NCBI RefSeq assembly: GCF_010389155.1
Contig: NC_057765.1
Span: forward strand, 41,373,559 to 41,437,558
Source: Erigeron canadensis
Lineage: Eukaryota > Streptophyta > Magnoliopsida > Asterales > Asteraceae
Direction: 5' to 3'
DNA length: 64,000 nucleotides
Every line of letters starts with the position of its first letter. Position 1 is the stretch's first letter. The translations under genes and the position numbers were made by a program. Below are positions 1 through 13,230 of this stretch, piece by piece. Below the pieces are notes generated by a model, which did no database searches, was not told the DNA's origin, and saw only the letters and a list, made by a program, of their open reading frames with translations.

Positions 1-1381
1 TATTTTTGTTTGGGATGTATATGGTATATTGAGGAGTTGTTGTAGTCTGTGTGCTATTGGATTGTTACTGCATAAAAAGTATTGGTGTTTGTATATTGGA
101 TCTTCTAGCATCTTGCTAGTTTGGTCATTGTTTATAATATTTTATCTTTGCCGTTAAAAAAAAAATTAACTCAGTTGACCAAAAATAACCCTTTGAACAC
201 CTCCCCCCCCCCCCACTTGACCCCAAAATAACGAATACCAATTTTATCCGTCAACACATTAACTTGTCAACCCATATTTAATTTAATTATTTAAAGTTAG
301 TAAGCATATATATTTTTGTTAAAAATCTTTATTAGATCAAAGTTTATCAATTTTTAGAAACATTCAATTCTTATAAAACCATAAAATTTTTTTGCTTATT
401 ACATAAATCAGATCGTAATGAAAGTGAATTATTACATAGTCATAACTTTTAAGAGCAATATATAGAACAAATATTTACAATAGTTTAGGTTCATGCAATT
501 GCCGTGTAGTAAGAGTTATAAAATTTATTAGATTAGTTAGATTTATGTGATACTGAACTTGTTTTTATGTTTTACATGATACTTGTTTTTAGGTGTGCTT
601 ATCACAATAGTTTAGATTAGTATCTCCTTTGCGATAATACCAAAAAAAGAAAAAAAAACTAATAATCTATTGTGAAATATTTATATGCAATTAGTATTAG
701 TATGAGTTCATATAAATGTCTAGGCGTACCATTAACGTGTCATCAAATACTTTGATTCTCACCATTTATCTTTTACTAAATGTTTAATAAATTCAAATTT
801 TAATTAAATGTGTCCTTGCATATGTAGAATAAAAGAACAAAAAACATTAAAATACAACAAATTAAAATCTTAAAACATACAAATATTGATCCATTGACAA
901 TGAAAATAACATTTAAACCTTCAACAATGTGAAATAAAAGAGCATTAAACTTGATTAAATAACAATGATTGATTAATTTTCATTTGTCATGTGTATCATA
1001 AAATTAGGAGTGGAAATTGTGTAGATGAAACATTTCATATTTTAAGAAATATAAAACCTTTCGATGTATATATAAAAGTGTATTTAAATGCAAGATATTT
1101 GCTTCCAATTTACAGCCTTTTTTAGTTATGACCCCATTGTCATTTTTATTACAAATTTATATGGTAACATGTAACTCTTGAAATACATATGTTCTTTATT
1201 AGTTTTACTTTGACTTTTGCATTAATTATAATTTGACTTTGAGTTTTAAGGGCTAAGATTATTTTGTTTAACAAATTTAAATGATCTAGATCAAAAGTTA
1301 ACAATATTATTTTCTCTTAGTTGTGGTGGCCATATATATATATAATTTCATAAAATTTATGGAATAATAATAAAAAATAAG
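1..1381. other. AT-rich intergenic DNA
   Basis: I see no gene here. The stretch is strongly AT-rich with stop codons in all frames. A run of 13 C lies near 206-218. The first 170 bases could be the 3' end of a gene outside the window, but nothing proves it. Confidence 0.6.
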
Positions 1382-2873
1382 AGTAAATTACAATTTTCGT
1401 CCCTGAAGTTCGCACGTTTTTCACTTTTCATCCCTTAAGTGAAAAAATTACAATTTTGACCTTAAAGTTGGCAGAGTTTTTCAATCATCGTCCCTCGCCA
1501 AACATCGTTAAGTTTCAGCCGTTAAGTCGGACACGTGCAACACACGTGAGGGACTGAAACTGCAAAAAATGACAAGTTCAGGAACGAAAACTGAAATTTA
1601 CTTTTCTGTTGTCATCATCTTCATTTTCTCCGGCTGACTGTCGTCGGATAATTCGCCGGAAAACTTAAAATGCCGATATCTCACTCGTTTCTTCGAATTA
1701 GGCCACAAAACCATCACCAAAATTTTCGAAATTAATTTCCGCACGAATCCTATAACCAAAACAAGATCCAATGAATCGGTTGTCACACCCGAATTCTTTG
1801 TACCTCAACCTACTAATCTAACTATTGTAACAACTTAATAACCTTAACGATTGACCAATAAACTATATCGAAAACCTTACGATGAAACTAACATCTAACT
1901 AAATCACCAAAAATGAAAAGTAACGAATCGCTATGAAACTTAACACAATACTAGATGAATCAATAATAAACTTGTAACAACTTTCAGAATGAGATTTCGA
2001 CGTAAGGATTTCACGAACAACGGATTTAAAGTTTCTATACAATATATAGAACAAGAGCTATAATCAACCAAATGACGAACTGTAAGTTGCCTTGAACTTT
2101 TATTACATAAACTAAGAATCAAGTGACGATTATCAGAATTTTTCATCTGAAATATTTGAATTGCAGGGGCTTGGCAGGCCACTTGGTCCTTTCGTCCCTC
2201 TTTGCTTTCTCTTTATATATATTTCTAATTTTTCGATCTTATGTCTTTGCCTCATTGACAAAAACCGAACCCACATGAAGGTCTCTCCCCATTTTGTACT
2301 TTTATTTTTGGTGCAGAGCTTATGGAATAATAAATGAGGCACACCATTGGTGTCTTAGTGAGGAACACGTACACCTAATCCAACATGGACTTATTTGCGA
2401 AAACAGAAATATTTCATTCTTGGAACAAGCTAAATCGTACAGAAATATTGCTCAAAATCTATGTTATGGGTATTTTGAGTTTTCAGGAAAGTGTTGAATC
2501 TGAAATCTTTTGGTTAGGATTCGTGCGAAAATTAATTTTGAGAAGTTTGGTGGTGGTTTTATGGTCTAATTCAAAAAAACGAGTGAGATATTGGCATTTT
2601 AAGTTTTCCGGCGAAAGTCAGCCGGAGAAGATGAAGATGATGAAAACAGAAAAGTAAATTTCAATTTTTGTCCCTGAACTTGTCATTTTTTGTAGTTTCA
2701 GTCCCTCACGTGTGTTTCACGTGTCTGACTTAACGGTTGAAACTTAACGACGTTTGGCGAGGGACGATGATTATAAAAATCTGCTAACTTTAAGGTCAAA
2801 ATTGTAATTTTTTCACTTAAGATACGAAAAGTGAAAAACGTGACAACTTCAGGGACGAAAAGTGTAATTTACT
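1382..2873. mobile_element. MULE-like element with long terminal inverted repeats
   Basis: Bases 1382 to about 1763 reappear inverted at about 2505-2873, giving terminal inverted repeats of roughly 380 bp with moderate divergence. The ends read agtaaattaca and its complement. Flanking A/T-rich runs could hide a 9-11 bp target duplication, but they are too simple to define one. Long inverted ends and no transposase suggest a non-autonomous Mutator-like element; this assignment is inference. The ~740 bp interior has no convincing gene. Short open frames in the two arms are mirror images of each other and are not genes. Confidence 0.75.
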
Positions 2874-2920
2874 AAAAAAAAAATAATTAGTCAAAGTTAT
2901 GAACGGATCATGACTTGTGA

Positions 2921-3804
<884 letters not shown>

Positions 3805-4127
3805 GTGAAGCTTACACTTGATCTGTTGTTGGCATCGGTTGGTTAGTGTTGTAGATAATAAGATTATGTTTACTAGTCATCATCATGTTGAATAAGCCAA
3901 TGCCCATATTCTAGCATATTCATAATTTTGCTTACTGAAGAATATTGTTTACAATAAAGTGAATGCACATTTGTTTCCTGCATATTTGGGATAATTTTCG
4001 CACATTATTATTCACTTGAGAGAAAAATATTTACAAGCTTTTATAACTGTATTTGGTTTCACTTTCATAAAGAAAGTTGCAATTCCTTAAATCTTAATAA
4101 CAGGTATTGTGTTTGACAATTATTGTG
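3805..4127 (+). other. 3' UTR and short intergenic spacer
   Basis: This follows the acetyltransferase stop. An aataaa-type poly(A) signal is visible near 3953-3958. Nothing else is recognised before the MYB-like fragment. Confidence 0.5.
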
Positions 4128-4350
4128 TCACCTTCGATCTAGTGAAAGCATACAAGCATAGCTAAATCCTACAAGATAAGTACTATAAACAAAACACTGA
4201 AATCCTTTTTACCTTCTAAACTGCATTGATAGAAGATCTTTTCCAAGCTTTTGCAAACCTGATAGAAACATCCTGCGTTCTTCCTGTATCCTTGGAACAT
4301 CTCGATTTACATAAACATAATAGCATTTCATAAAATAAAGTGTCTCCGCA
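4128..4350 (-). pseudogene. Partial, internally deleted copy of the SHAQKYF MYB gene
   Basis: The segment 4130-4215 aligns with the 3' UTR and last codons of the MYB gene at about 6995-7095, with shared strings such as acaagcatagct and atcctacaagata. On the minus strand it still ends in codons reading I-N-A-V-stop, against I-H-A-L-stop in the intact gene. It then jumps straight to a copy of the first part of MYB exon 2 (8211-8273, encoding [17 protein letters not shown]) and runs on into intron 1. Because intron sequence is retained, this is a DNA-level duplication, not a retrocopy. Most of exon 3, intron 2 and the SHAQKYF half of exon 2 are missing, so no MYB domain can be made. Confidence 0.75.
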
Positions 4351-5054
4351 AACAATAATCAACAAAAGGTTACATCACTTAACGAAATATCAAGCATTTA
4401 AATATACATCTAGAATTCAAAAACAAAAAAGAAGCAATTAGTGAAATAATTCTATAAAAGTCACTACTCAACCGAAAACATAAAAAACCACCCCCCAGAT
4501 ACCACCACAAGAAATGTGTTGGCCAAAGCAGTATAAACTCTAAATAACATGGTAAGACCAAAAAATGTGCAGACCAACAGGGTAAATCAACTCATTTCAT
4601 TTAAGTAACCTTTATGGTGGCTCCAAGCAACACCAACGTTGGGCGGGTTTTATTACGCCTCTAATAAAAACCCTCCTCTTTCATCCGGGCTTGGGACCGG
4701 CATAGATAAACTAAAAAGCTTATCAATGGCGGAGTTACAATTTTTTTGTCTTGTTTTGCTAAACATACCACATAGACATGTGTCATGCTTAACAAAACTT
4801 TTTTTTTTCTGATTTTTTTTGACTTTTTTGAGGAGAGATTTACATATATTCCCTGTTTATGGGAGATAATTACATATTTCTCCAAAACGCAATTTTCAAT
4901 GCTCTTAATGCCTGCTTTGGGGAAATATGCAACTACGAACCATAAGTTAAGGATATATGTAAATGCCTTTATTTATTTGGGACAATTCAATTTCTCGCTT
5001 GATTGGATCAGAGAAAGAGTAGACAAACTAGAGATGCAAACAAGAACCACTTAC
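4351..5054. other. Non-coding, possible continuation of an unknown minus-strand gene
   Basis: No clear gene. If the exon at 5055-5496 is real, its downstream exons should lie here or further left, but I could not identify one. A T-rich run sits at 4800-4830. Confidence 0.35.
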
Positions 5055-5496
5055 AAGCCACACTTGCCAAACGAGCCACAATAGCGAAGCAACCACTTTG
5101 ATCAAAACCTAATGCATAAATATATCGTTCAGCACCAGAGGCTAAAACAGAAGCTAGAAAACTCGCCACCGATACCGTACTTGCTGTTGGACACTCTGTG
5201 AATGGGAAGCCAGGAACCGATCGTGACTTCATATTTAAAAATGCAAAGGCCATAATAATGAAACCATAGGGTGTAACTTCTAAACGCCGCAATATCACAT
5301 CAACACCCTCTTCTTCTTCCCAAAGGGGTGCCACTACTACCACGAAGCGAACCCATACATGTATCACGAACACCTTGAGACCTCTGGCGAGTAATCCTAT
5401 TTTACCAGTTGTAACACCTAACCAATAACAGCCTGTAAAAAAACCTCCTACTGGGTTTGGCTCGCGGACGACTGGATCCCTTATAATACCTGACAT
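5055..5496 (-). CDS. Probable first exon of a gene of unknown family, membrane-associated
   Basis: An open frame of 147 codons starts at ATG 5496. It stays open to a consensus donor, gtaagt, at 5054-5049, and reading through would end only about 15 codons later. GC content is clearly higher than the flanks. The peptide begins MSGIIRDPVVREPNPVGGFF and has hydrophobic stretches around residues 38-56 (VFVIHVWVRFVVVVAPLW), 76-88 (YGFIIMAFAFLNM) and 103-118 (STVSVASFLASVLASG), then AERYIYALGFDQSGCFAI. I do not recognise the family. The proline/glycine-rich start followed by hydrophobic segments suggests a membrane protein. No continuing exon was found, so this could be a gene fragment. Confidence 0.45.
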
Positions 5497-7078
5497 TTTT
5501 TCCTAATTTTTTATGTAATTTGGAACGGGACTGGGGAGATGGGTTTGGCATGTGGCCGTGTGGGTTGAGATTTCAAACCATCTTCATTGGTCACCATTGT
5601 TCGGACGGTTGTTCACACTATAAGAAGGCCCCATAATTGATGTAACCAATATGAACAATTTCGATACCATGACACGTGTTTCACTTTTATTTGATTTTTT
5701 TCAACTCAAACGAAACTTCCATTAAAGAAAATCACACTCGGACATTCTAACATATCATTAAAGCAGGCCAAGGATCGTACATCAGCACTACACTTACACC
5801 CTATTTTTTTTCTCTGTTATTCCTTGCTGAGATGTCAAATTGAAATTTCGCCAGTCAATCCCCCAAAAGCTTCGTTCCTACTAGACCAAATGCTCCATAT
5901 TATTGTTTGCAAGAAGATCGCGTGAATAAACCTTTTCCATTTCACCGAGTAGTTCAATCCATTAACACTTGGTAATCAGTCACCCACACCGCTCAAACTC
6001 GACCAAAAACCAACCACCCACATAACACACCACACGTGATGTGTTGGGGGAAGCAGTATATAATAATATTACATAACTCAAAGAACTCTAGTAATAATTA
6101 AATAGCGGATAATTAAATGATTAGATGATTTTAATAAGTTTAGATACATTTTTAATTTTATTCATAATTTCACCCGATTGACATATTCATCAGACTTTCA
6201 CTTTAACCAGTTAAGCTTGGCCCTTACAAGTATAACATAACCCAATATCACCATACTGTTCGTCTGTTCTTATCAGTTATCATGTTGCGACTTGTGCGGC
6301 ATCATCACAGTCATCTTTTCCGATCAAAACAAGTTGTCTAATGGAACGTATTTTTCACTATATTTTTACGTCATTTGTCTTTACAAGTTGGTCTACATTT
6401 AAGAATATGAGATCAACCACTGGAAAGGCAATAACGGAGAACACTAGTACCTCAAGAGAAAAATATATCGACTGCTTTGTGTATATACCTTTTATCGGGT
6501 AAGTTGTCAAAATGTCTTAAAACATACCATACGTTTTTAACAAGGTAAATAATTAGTTTTAAAGCTACCATTGTACAGTACAGAATGCCATAAAAACCAA
6601 TTGTAATATAAAAATTGGTGACACAGTATGAGCAGAATATTAAGAGTGGGCGAAAGGGGAGTGATTAAAGTTTTAGCCAACAAGGCTAAACAGTCGCCAC
6701 TTGCCAGTCACGCAATTATGATTTGGTTGTTTATGGTTTAAGACCCAATTCTAGCGGACCGGTTCAGTAGTTGCCAAGAATGGTTTTAGAGAGAAAAAAA
6801 AGAAGCCTAAGCTCATCTCATTTAGAACGGGTACTTTCCAAATTGTTCGGACCAATCTCCAAGACTAGGATAGGTCCATTTTATAGAACCTGACCGATCT
6901 TTTAGGCAGTCGGTTAACCGATTTCCTAAACATCAAAGCAAAAAAGATATTCACACAACAAGGTGAAAATTATTGTCATGTATACAGATAGATCTTCGAT
7001 CTGGTGCGAGCTTACAAGCATAGCTACATCCTACAAGATAATTAAGAAACAAAAGATACTGATTTCCATTTAACCATT
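5497..7078. other. Intergenic DNA and 3' UTR of the MYB gene
   Basis: No gene is recognised. The right end, about 6990-7078, is the 3' UTR of the minus-strand MYB gene, judged by its duplicate at 4130-4215. The remainder is AT-rich and features only scattered short repeats. Confidence 0.5.
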
Positions 7079-9289
7079 CTATAGTGCATGAATAGGATTG
7101 TGATTATTATCCATGTTCGAAGTTCTAGGACCAGGATTGTTTTCATGGAATGCAGATTGTCGGCTCAACCCACCTCCAACTAGTTTCAGTGAAGTCATTG
7201 CACCATCTCCAATCGATTCACCTAATGTCAACTTAGACATACCAACAAGATCATCCACATTAATCGGGCTTTTTGAATGAACAGCTGTTGGCTTAAGAAC
7301 CTCATGACTCTCTGTTTTGACTGATGTAGACTGATCTTGACCAGACCCTGGTCCAGGCCAATACGGGATAGCAACTGGTATTAGTGGAGACACGTATGCT
7401 GGAAACATAACTGGATACAAGCATTGAGAATTTTCAAGATTTAGAGGTGCATGTGTCGTGTCAAGGGGAAGGTCAGCAGTATTTGAATTCGCAGAATCCA
7501 TTGACTCGCATTCTTCTTCCTCTAGAGTTGGTATGGTCAATGGGTTTTTGACGGATTGAGCCTCTGGTTGTGACGGGTTCCCAGCAGGGTAATCATTGGG
7601 GGGGATCATCTGTGTGTCTGGAGACTACACAAAATAAAAATTTAAAAACAAAATCAAAAATTAAATGGTTAGGTACATGTAATAATACTTGCACATCTAA
7701 CAAACACCACCTAAGCTAGAAGGGGAACAAGACAAATGACACATTTTCTATTATAAACTTTGTTATATACTTATATATATATAAAAACAAAGGCTGAAGC
7801 TTACCCAAAGTATACAGCCTCCTAAATTGTTTGATGCTAAGAACTAGATTACTGTTTTTGATAAAGATTAAATTAACTACAGAGTATTTATGATACTAGG
7901 TAAAAAATGAGAGAGAGATGTGTTTTCAGGTCAACCCGGCCCATTTTTAACCCGCAAATAATATTGACCCGTTGTAACAAAAACTGTTTAAAACTATCAA
8001 GCTGACCTGCACATCTAACCACATATACAAGATTACAAGGTATGACTAGTTAAGTGATACTTACATCTTCAGCTACAATATCGAAGAGGCTAGACCGTCT
8101 TTTTCTTCTAGAAATATTGCTTTGTCTGATGAAATACTTTTGGGCATGGCTTGCAACTTGAGTTGGTGTTCTTGTGATCACATAGTTTCTTGCTATTCCA
8201 CGCCAATCGCCTTTTCCAAGCTTTTGCAGACCTAATAGAAACATCCTATGTTCTTCCTCTGTCCATGGAACACCTAAATACCAAATATCCACATCCTATA
8301 ATACATTATTTCATTCCATAAAGTATCTACACTATAATTAATCATTACATAATCCCATATAAATTTTACTTTAAAAAAATATTCCACATATATGAATTAA
8401 ATAAACAACACTCAATATGCAGAACAATGAATAGCTAAAACATCACATCTTATCATACATATAAAAGTTTATAATCATTAGATCCTATATACCCATAAAC
8501 CATCTATTATTACTTTCAGAGTAATGCTTAGCTATGACTCAAAGTCTACCAAAATAATTGTCCACCTTACTATTTAAGTCCGCCAAAATAAAATCGACTT
8601 TCAAAAAAAAAAAAAAAACATAATTCTTAAGTTTCCTACATTACCCTAGTTAATTTTAACATTACAGACCTCAAAAGATAATCAAATGAACAACAAACAG
8701 CAAAACTGTCATTCTGAGTAAAAAGTAAGTTGTAATATTTACATTCAAGTATACTTTTGGATCAAAAACTTATCATAATCATCTCAGACGGATAAACTTT
8801 AAAATCTAAACATAAACACTCAAATTTAAGATAGAATCTTAACAAGACTAAAAATCTTGGACAAAGAAAAAATCTTTTTCTTGGGAAAAAAACCCAACAT
8901 CTTGAATTATAAGCTAGCAAAATTGGATAACAAAAAAGAAAACAAGAAACCCACAAAAGTAAACCTAAAAAGTTCAAACCTTTCTTTCTTTCACGGCTAG
9001 AACCCGACCCGGCAACAAAATCTTCAGACCCATATCCATCAGCAGCAGCGTTATGATCAGGAGTATCACCAGGTGAATCAAGATCCGTACCACCACCACC
9101 ACCAGATAACCCATTTAAGAAATTACTACTAGTACTTCCGGATCCATTATAATGGGTTAAATTACCCATACTAGCACTTTTTCGGATCGACCCATCAGTA
9201 ATTCGGACCCCAAATAACTTAACACCACGGTTAGGACATGTTCTTGAATTGTGCCCATTGTTACTACAATGAGAACACCTTCTTGTCAT
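7079..9289 (-). CDS. Single-MYB SHAQKYF transcription factor, KUA1/MYBH type
   Basis: There are three exons on the minus strand: 9289-8980, 8273-8065 and 7624-7079. All junctions are GT-AG (donor aaag|gtttg, acceptor atttag|gtgtt; donor gtaagt at 8064, acceptor tgtag|tctcc). They join to 354 aa, against 365 aa for Arabidopsis KUA1/MYBH (At5g47390). Domains: an N-terminal CX2CX4HX4C zinc knuckle (C5, C8, H13, C18); KLFGVRI (24-30), an R/KLFGV-type repression motif; a Gly/Ser-rich linker ending SSRERKK; and one MYB repeat from about residue 106 ([20 protein letters not shown]) to SHAQKYF (145-151), followed by basic RRKRR. The C-terminus keeps the family blocks [36 protein letters not shown] and the final IHAL. 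Family members are nuclear repressors that bind I-box/TATCCA-like sites and affect cell expansion, senescence and stress responses. The function of this copy is inferred. Confidence 0.92.
7625..8064 (-). other. Intron 2 of the MYB gene
   Basis: A 440-bp intron, AT-rich. At 7925-8010 it carries a short 'gacccg/cccgc' block seen in many plant hAT-type repeat remnants. I cannot assign it further. Confidence 0.6.
8274..8979 (-). other. Intron 1 of the MYB gene
   Basis: A 706-bp intron between the zinc-knuckle exon and the MYB exon. Its portion next to exon 2 (8274-8340) is what the pseudogene fragment at 4300-4350 still resembles. Confidence 0.7.
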
Positions 9290-10079
9290 GGTTTTGGGTT
9301 GTGGGTTGATTCCAAGATTAGGGTTTTGTAATTTTGGAAGATAAAGATTGGATTTTTTTTAATATAATTTAAGATTTGATTAGATTGGATTAGGGATTTT
9401 GGGTTGATATTGGTTGGGAAATTTATTATAAAAATTTGGATTGGATTGGATTTGGATCAAGTTTCTTTTTTTTTCCTTTCTTTCTTTTTATATATGTATG
9501 GATATAGAAGATAGATAGGTATAGAGAGGTTTCAAAAGGAAGAAGAACATAGGAGAGATGGATATCCACATGTAAATAAATAATTATGTGATAGTATGAA
9601 CCAAGTAAAAAGATCACTTTGTCCTTGGAGTTTTGGTGTTTGACAATGGGCTCCTTGTTTTGTTGGTATCAAGATTTATGTAATTTGGTTTAGATTTTTA
9701 TTTTATTTTAATTTATAACCATAACAATATCAAGGTGACTCATTTTATGATCCTAGAGTTACAGTAGGTGAACCTCGTGGCTCGTAGTCACTAAGCAGTT
9801 TATGTCAAAGATATACCTTGTAACTTTTAAACTAAGAATAACAAGTCTTTACCAATATATCATCGAACAGAATCGTTTGGGTTTGAATATTTGTTTACAA
9901 AGATTTACGTTTTGCATAGATTTATGGGTAGCAAAAACGGTGTAATAAGTTATTGTTTGTAGTCTTGGTTATTACTATGTGTGAGTGTGATTTTACATTA
10001 TCATAATCTCTTAAGTTTGTTTCAAAAACTACCCATGCACAAATTACTAGTTTTTGCTCACCTAATCACATACACCGAT
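9290..10079 (-). promoter_or_regulatory. 5' leader and probable promoter region of the MYB gene
   Basis: This is the sequence upstream of the MYB start on the minus strand. The first ~150 bp are rich in 'gattgga/aatcc' runs. No unambiguous TATA box could be fixed. A 63-codon open frame here (9426-9617) has no coding character. Confidence 0.3.
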
Positions 10080-10535
10080 TTAAATACCGGTAAATAAATA
10101 TCAGTATTAACGGTGTCAGGGGTATTCCGATATTTTAAGCCTGGTATTTTTACTATTTAATACCGGCTTGTATTTTCGGTATTCCCGATATTACCATACC
10201 GTTATTTCTTAATTTTCAAAAAATATATATATATATATTCTTAAAATTATTTTTATGATACTTTAATGTTATTTTTTCGTTATTTGTAAACTTTAAAACT
10301 TATATTTTGTTATGAAATACATATTTAGTATTGTTTTTGAGTGTATTATAATTGTATTTTGACTATTTTCGTTAAATTGTAACAAGTTTTGTAAAATTTT
10401 TATATACAAAACATAAATTAAAATATAAATAGTCGTATCGGCCGGTATTTTTGATAATACCAATAATCCGATAATACTGGAAAATTTTTCCACACTGTTA
10501 TGACTAAAATACCGGTTTTTAAAACATTGGCATAC
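10080..10535. repeat. CGGTAT/ATACCG-rich element, possibly hAT-derived
   Basis: The motif ataccgg/ccggtat and close variants recur many times at both ends (10085-10200 and 10435-10525) with an AT-rich middle. Clusters of short GC-containing motifs near both ends are typical of hAT (Ac/Ds-like) non-autonomous elements. I could not fix termini or a target duplication. Confidence 0.35.
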
Positions 10536-10800
10536 ATTGTATTATCTTTGGTAATCATCGAAACATAAATTTTGGTTATTCTCACGTTAATTTCCTTTAA
10601 TAGATAATCACTAAAAAAAAAGCCATAGTTTAAATAAAACAATAATTTTTCTTTAACTAATCAACTACTTGTAAAGATAACAACATACTTGTAAAGATGA
10701 ACACTAATATATAAAATCAGCTACAGTGATTAAAAAGTAAAAAAATAATTACCATAAATCAATGTTAGATAACAAATTAAAATTAAATAGCTAAAATTAA
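10536..10800. other. AT-rich spacer
   Basis: Nothing is recognised here. It ends in an A-rich run abutting the SINE. Confidence 0.5.
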
Positions 10801-11000
10801 AAAAAAAATTGGATGGAAACCCTCTGATCCCATGTACCATTTGGTACCTACTAATCCCTCAGTCAGGCTAGTGTCCAGGTAATTCTCAACCACTTAATAA
10901 TCCCTTGATTATCTCAAGTTTGCCTTTAACAAGACTCGAACCCAGGACCTCTCCTGAAAAGTGACGGCTGGTGGCCACTAAGCTATTACCTAGTGGTTAA
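10801..11000 (-). mobile_element. tRNA-derived SINE
   Basis: On the minus strand, from about 11000 downward, the sequence has a pol III A-box-like tagcttagtgg and a B box, ggttcgagtc (10926-10940 region). About 120 bp of unrelated body follows, and then a T-run (aaaaaaaaa on +, 10799-10808). Order and spacing fit a tRNA-derived SINE. No target duplication was established. Confidence 0.5.
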
Positions 11001-11899
11001 GAGCTAAAATATGGTCAATCATTTTTCATATTAATTAAAAGAAATTAAGGATTGAAGAGTAATATGAAAAAAAGAGATGCCAAAACACCTAGTATAAAAA
11101 ATAATTTTTGAAAGAAAAACAAACTACTCCGTACTATAACATCATATATTTTTACATGTCAAATAGAAAATAGCCTTGCAAAAAATGTTTACATGTCACG
11201 TAAGGAAAAAAAAAAAAACTTCATCACTATATGTTTACAACTTAACATCTAAAACATTTGAACAAAAAGGCATGGGTTAAAAATGAACACAAAGTAAACT
11301 ACAAGAGCTAAAATGCTAACATTTCAATACTTGCATCCACCGTTACGCGCTTCGGTTCGGTGGACTTGCAAGTCGATATAAGTCGAATTTTGGTCAAATA
11401 CATGTTCATATTCTTCTTTTCTCTTATATAAAAAGGTAAGATTTTCATGTTCTAACTTACTTGAGTATGCCAGTATTTTTATTCAGATATATGCAATTTA
11501 ATTGGAATATTATTGTAATCATTATTTTATATTATTTATCGTGTCATCCTAAAAAAATTGCTCAAAAGATAGTTTTTTTTAATCTAATACCTTAGTTTTA
11601 TAAGAAGGAAAAACATCATAATTTTCTCCTACAGAACTTTTTACTAATCCTATAATACAGGTAATACTTGAGAAACTGATTTTTGACTTTTGAGAAACAT
11701 AAGTTTTGAGTGTTTTGTCTTAGCCTAATTTTTATACGAGTTATAATGGAATTTGTTATGCGTAATTTACTTCTTTCTTTTTCTTTAGTTTTCTACATTA
11801 TGCATATAGGGAATGATAAATTGACGATATAAGTTAATTTGTTATTTAAATGACAAATTTTAGTTATCTAAATGTACAACTGCTTACTAATAAAAAAAA
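11001..11899. other. Intergenic, nothing recognised
   Basis: AT-rich DNA without a gene. It contains one of four copies of the 9-mer tactccgta (11125-11133). Confidence 0.5.
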
Positions 11900-12052
11900 G
11901 GTTTTGCTAAACGAAACCCTAAGAACTTTCGTTAAGGTACATTAATTAGTTGTACACTTACCATAAAATTCAAGGGTGGACTTTTAATATAAAAATATAT
12001 AATCTTTTTATGCATGTTAAGTGAAGCCCCAAAGACTTTGTTTAGTATTTTC
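11900..12052. mobile_element. MITE of about 150 bp, family A
   Basis: The sequence begins ggttttgctaaacgaaaccc and ends in an imperfect inverse of this. A related copy in the opposite orientation lies at 53672-53825 and a decayed one at about 63627-63744. All share an inner block around ttagttgtacacttaccata and its variants. Small size, inverted ends and multiple copies define a MITE; superfamily not assigned. Confidence 0.55.
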
Positions 12053-13199
12053 CTAAAAAAAATTGTCAAATTTGTGTTATTAATTTATCAATTTGATATG
12101 CATATTAACATATTGTCGCTCTATTTGTACTTTATTATTTTTGTCATCCTGTAACAGATTATTTGATGTGCAATAAACGAACAATAATTGTTGTCAAAAC
12201 GTACGATAAATATTGCAACTAAACAAAACAACAAAATTTTAGTCCGAAAACGTACTAGGTAGTAATTAGACACCGATTGCATTATGGACACGTTTAACAT
12301 GAGAAGAACCACGTTCTTTTGGAGGAGTCTTTGAGGTGGTTTTACTGCCACGCGGGATGTTAATATCCGTTGCTTCTTTACTTGAAGTCAAATTGAGTGA
12401 AAATTTAGGACTATACGTAATTACGACTATCCATCTTTTTTACTTTGAGAAATGATATTTGAATTTAAGATCTTGATAACAATATACTCCGTAGTTAATT
12501 TAAAACGGTCATTAATATGAATATTATCAAGATCGGGATCGTACAATCCGAAGATCTTATTATTAAGAAACATGTAGGATGTTGGATTTCATGTATACGA
12601 GGTTCAAGTTCCATATACATACTGTTCAACTAGATTTCACTATAGTATCTCGCATGATAACTGCGAATTTAAAAAAAAAAAATCATCTTAAATATACTAA
12701 GATTGTATGTGACTGTGAGAATGGTGCAATGACCCGATCTTACAAGTAGCTATTTTAACTCTATTTCTTATCACTCTTTTCTATTTATCATATAAATTCC
12801 TACTTGATATCTCTAGAAATTTTTTACCTATGTGGTATGCCATTATTTTTTCTTAAACTATTTTAAAAAATATATGATGTCATAATAGATTTTCTTTTAT
12901 TTTAAAAACTATTTTTTATATTAGGCAATATGCCATTTCTTTTTTTTTATATATTATTTTTTAACCTTAATTATTTTTAACTAATATGAAATATAATATC
13001 TTAACTCTTTAACTTTAGTTTCATATCTACCATTGATTTATGATAGTTACTTTTTAATTTTTCATCATCCTAATCAGTTTTATGTATTAATGTTAATCTT
13101 TACAAGTATGTTGTTATCTCCGTATCAAATTATAATGTATTGACAACAAATTAAATACATATTTCTATATATTTTTTGGTTTTAAATTTTTAATTAAGC

Positions 13200-13230
13200 G
13201 TCCCGGGTTAAACCTAGGTTGATTAGCTAG
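13200..13230 (+). mobile_element. Possible Helitron 3' end
   Basis: An imperfect palindrome, cccgggttaaacctagg, is followed after 9 bases by CTAG and then T (13227-13231), as at Helitron 3' ends. A matching 5' TC end was not found with confidence. Confidence 0.25.

Noticed and set aside
4480..6080. Apparent similarity of 4495-4550 and 6030-6080 (tgtgttgg...aagcagtata)
   Set aside because: Only short words match; not enough to claim that the MYB duplication extends this far.
10801..11000. Possible true tRNA gene on -
   Set aside because: A and B boxes are present but no cloverleaf can be drawn with an acceptor stem; fits a SINE better.
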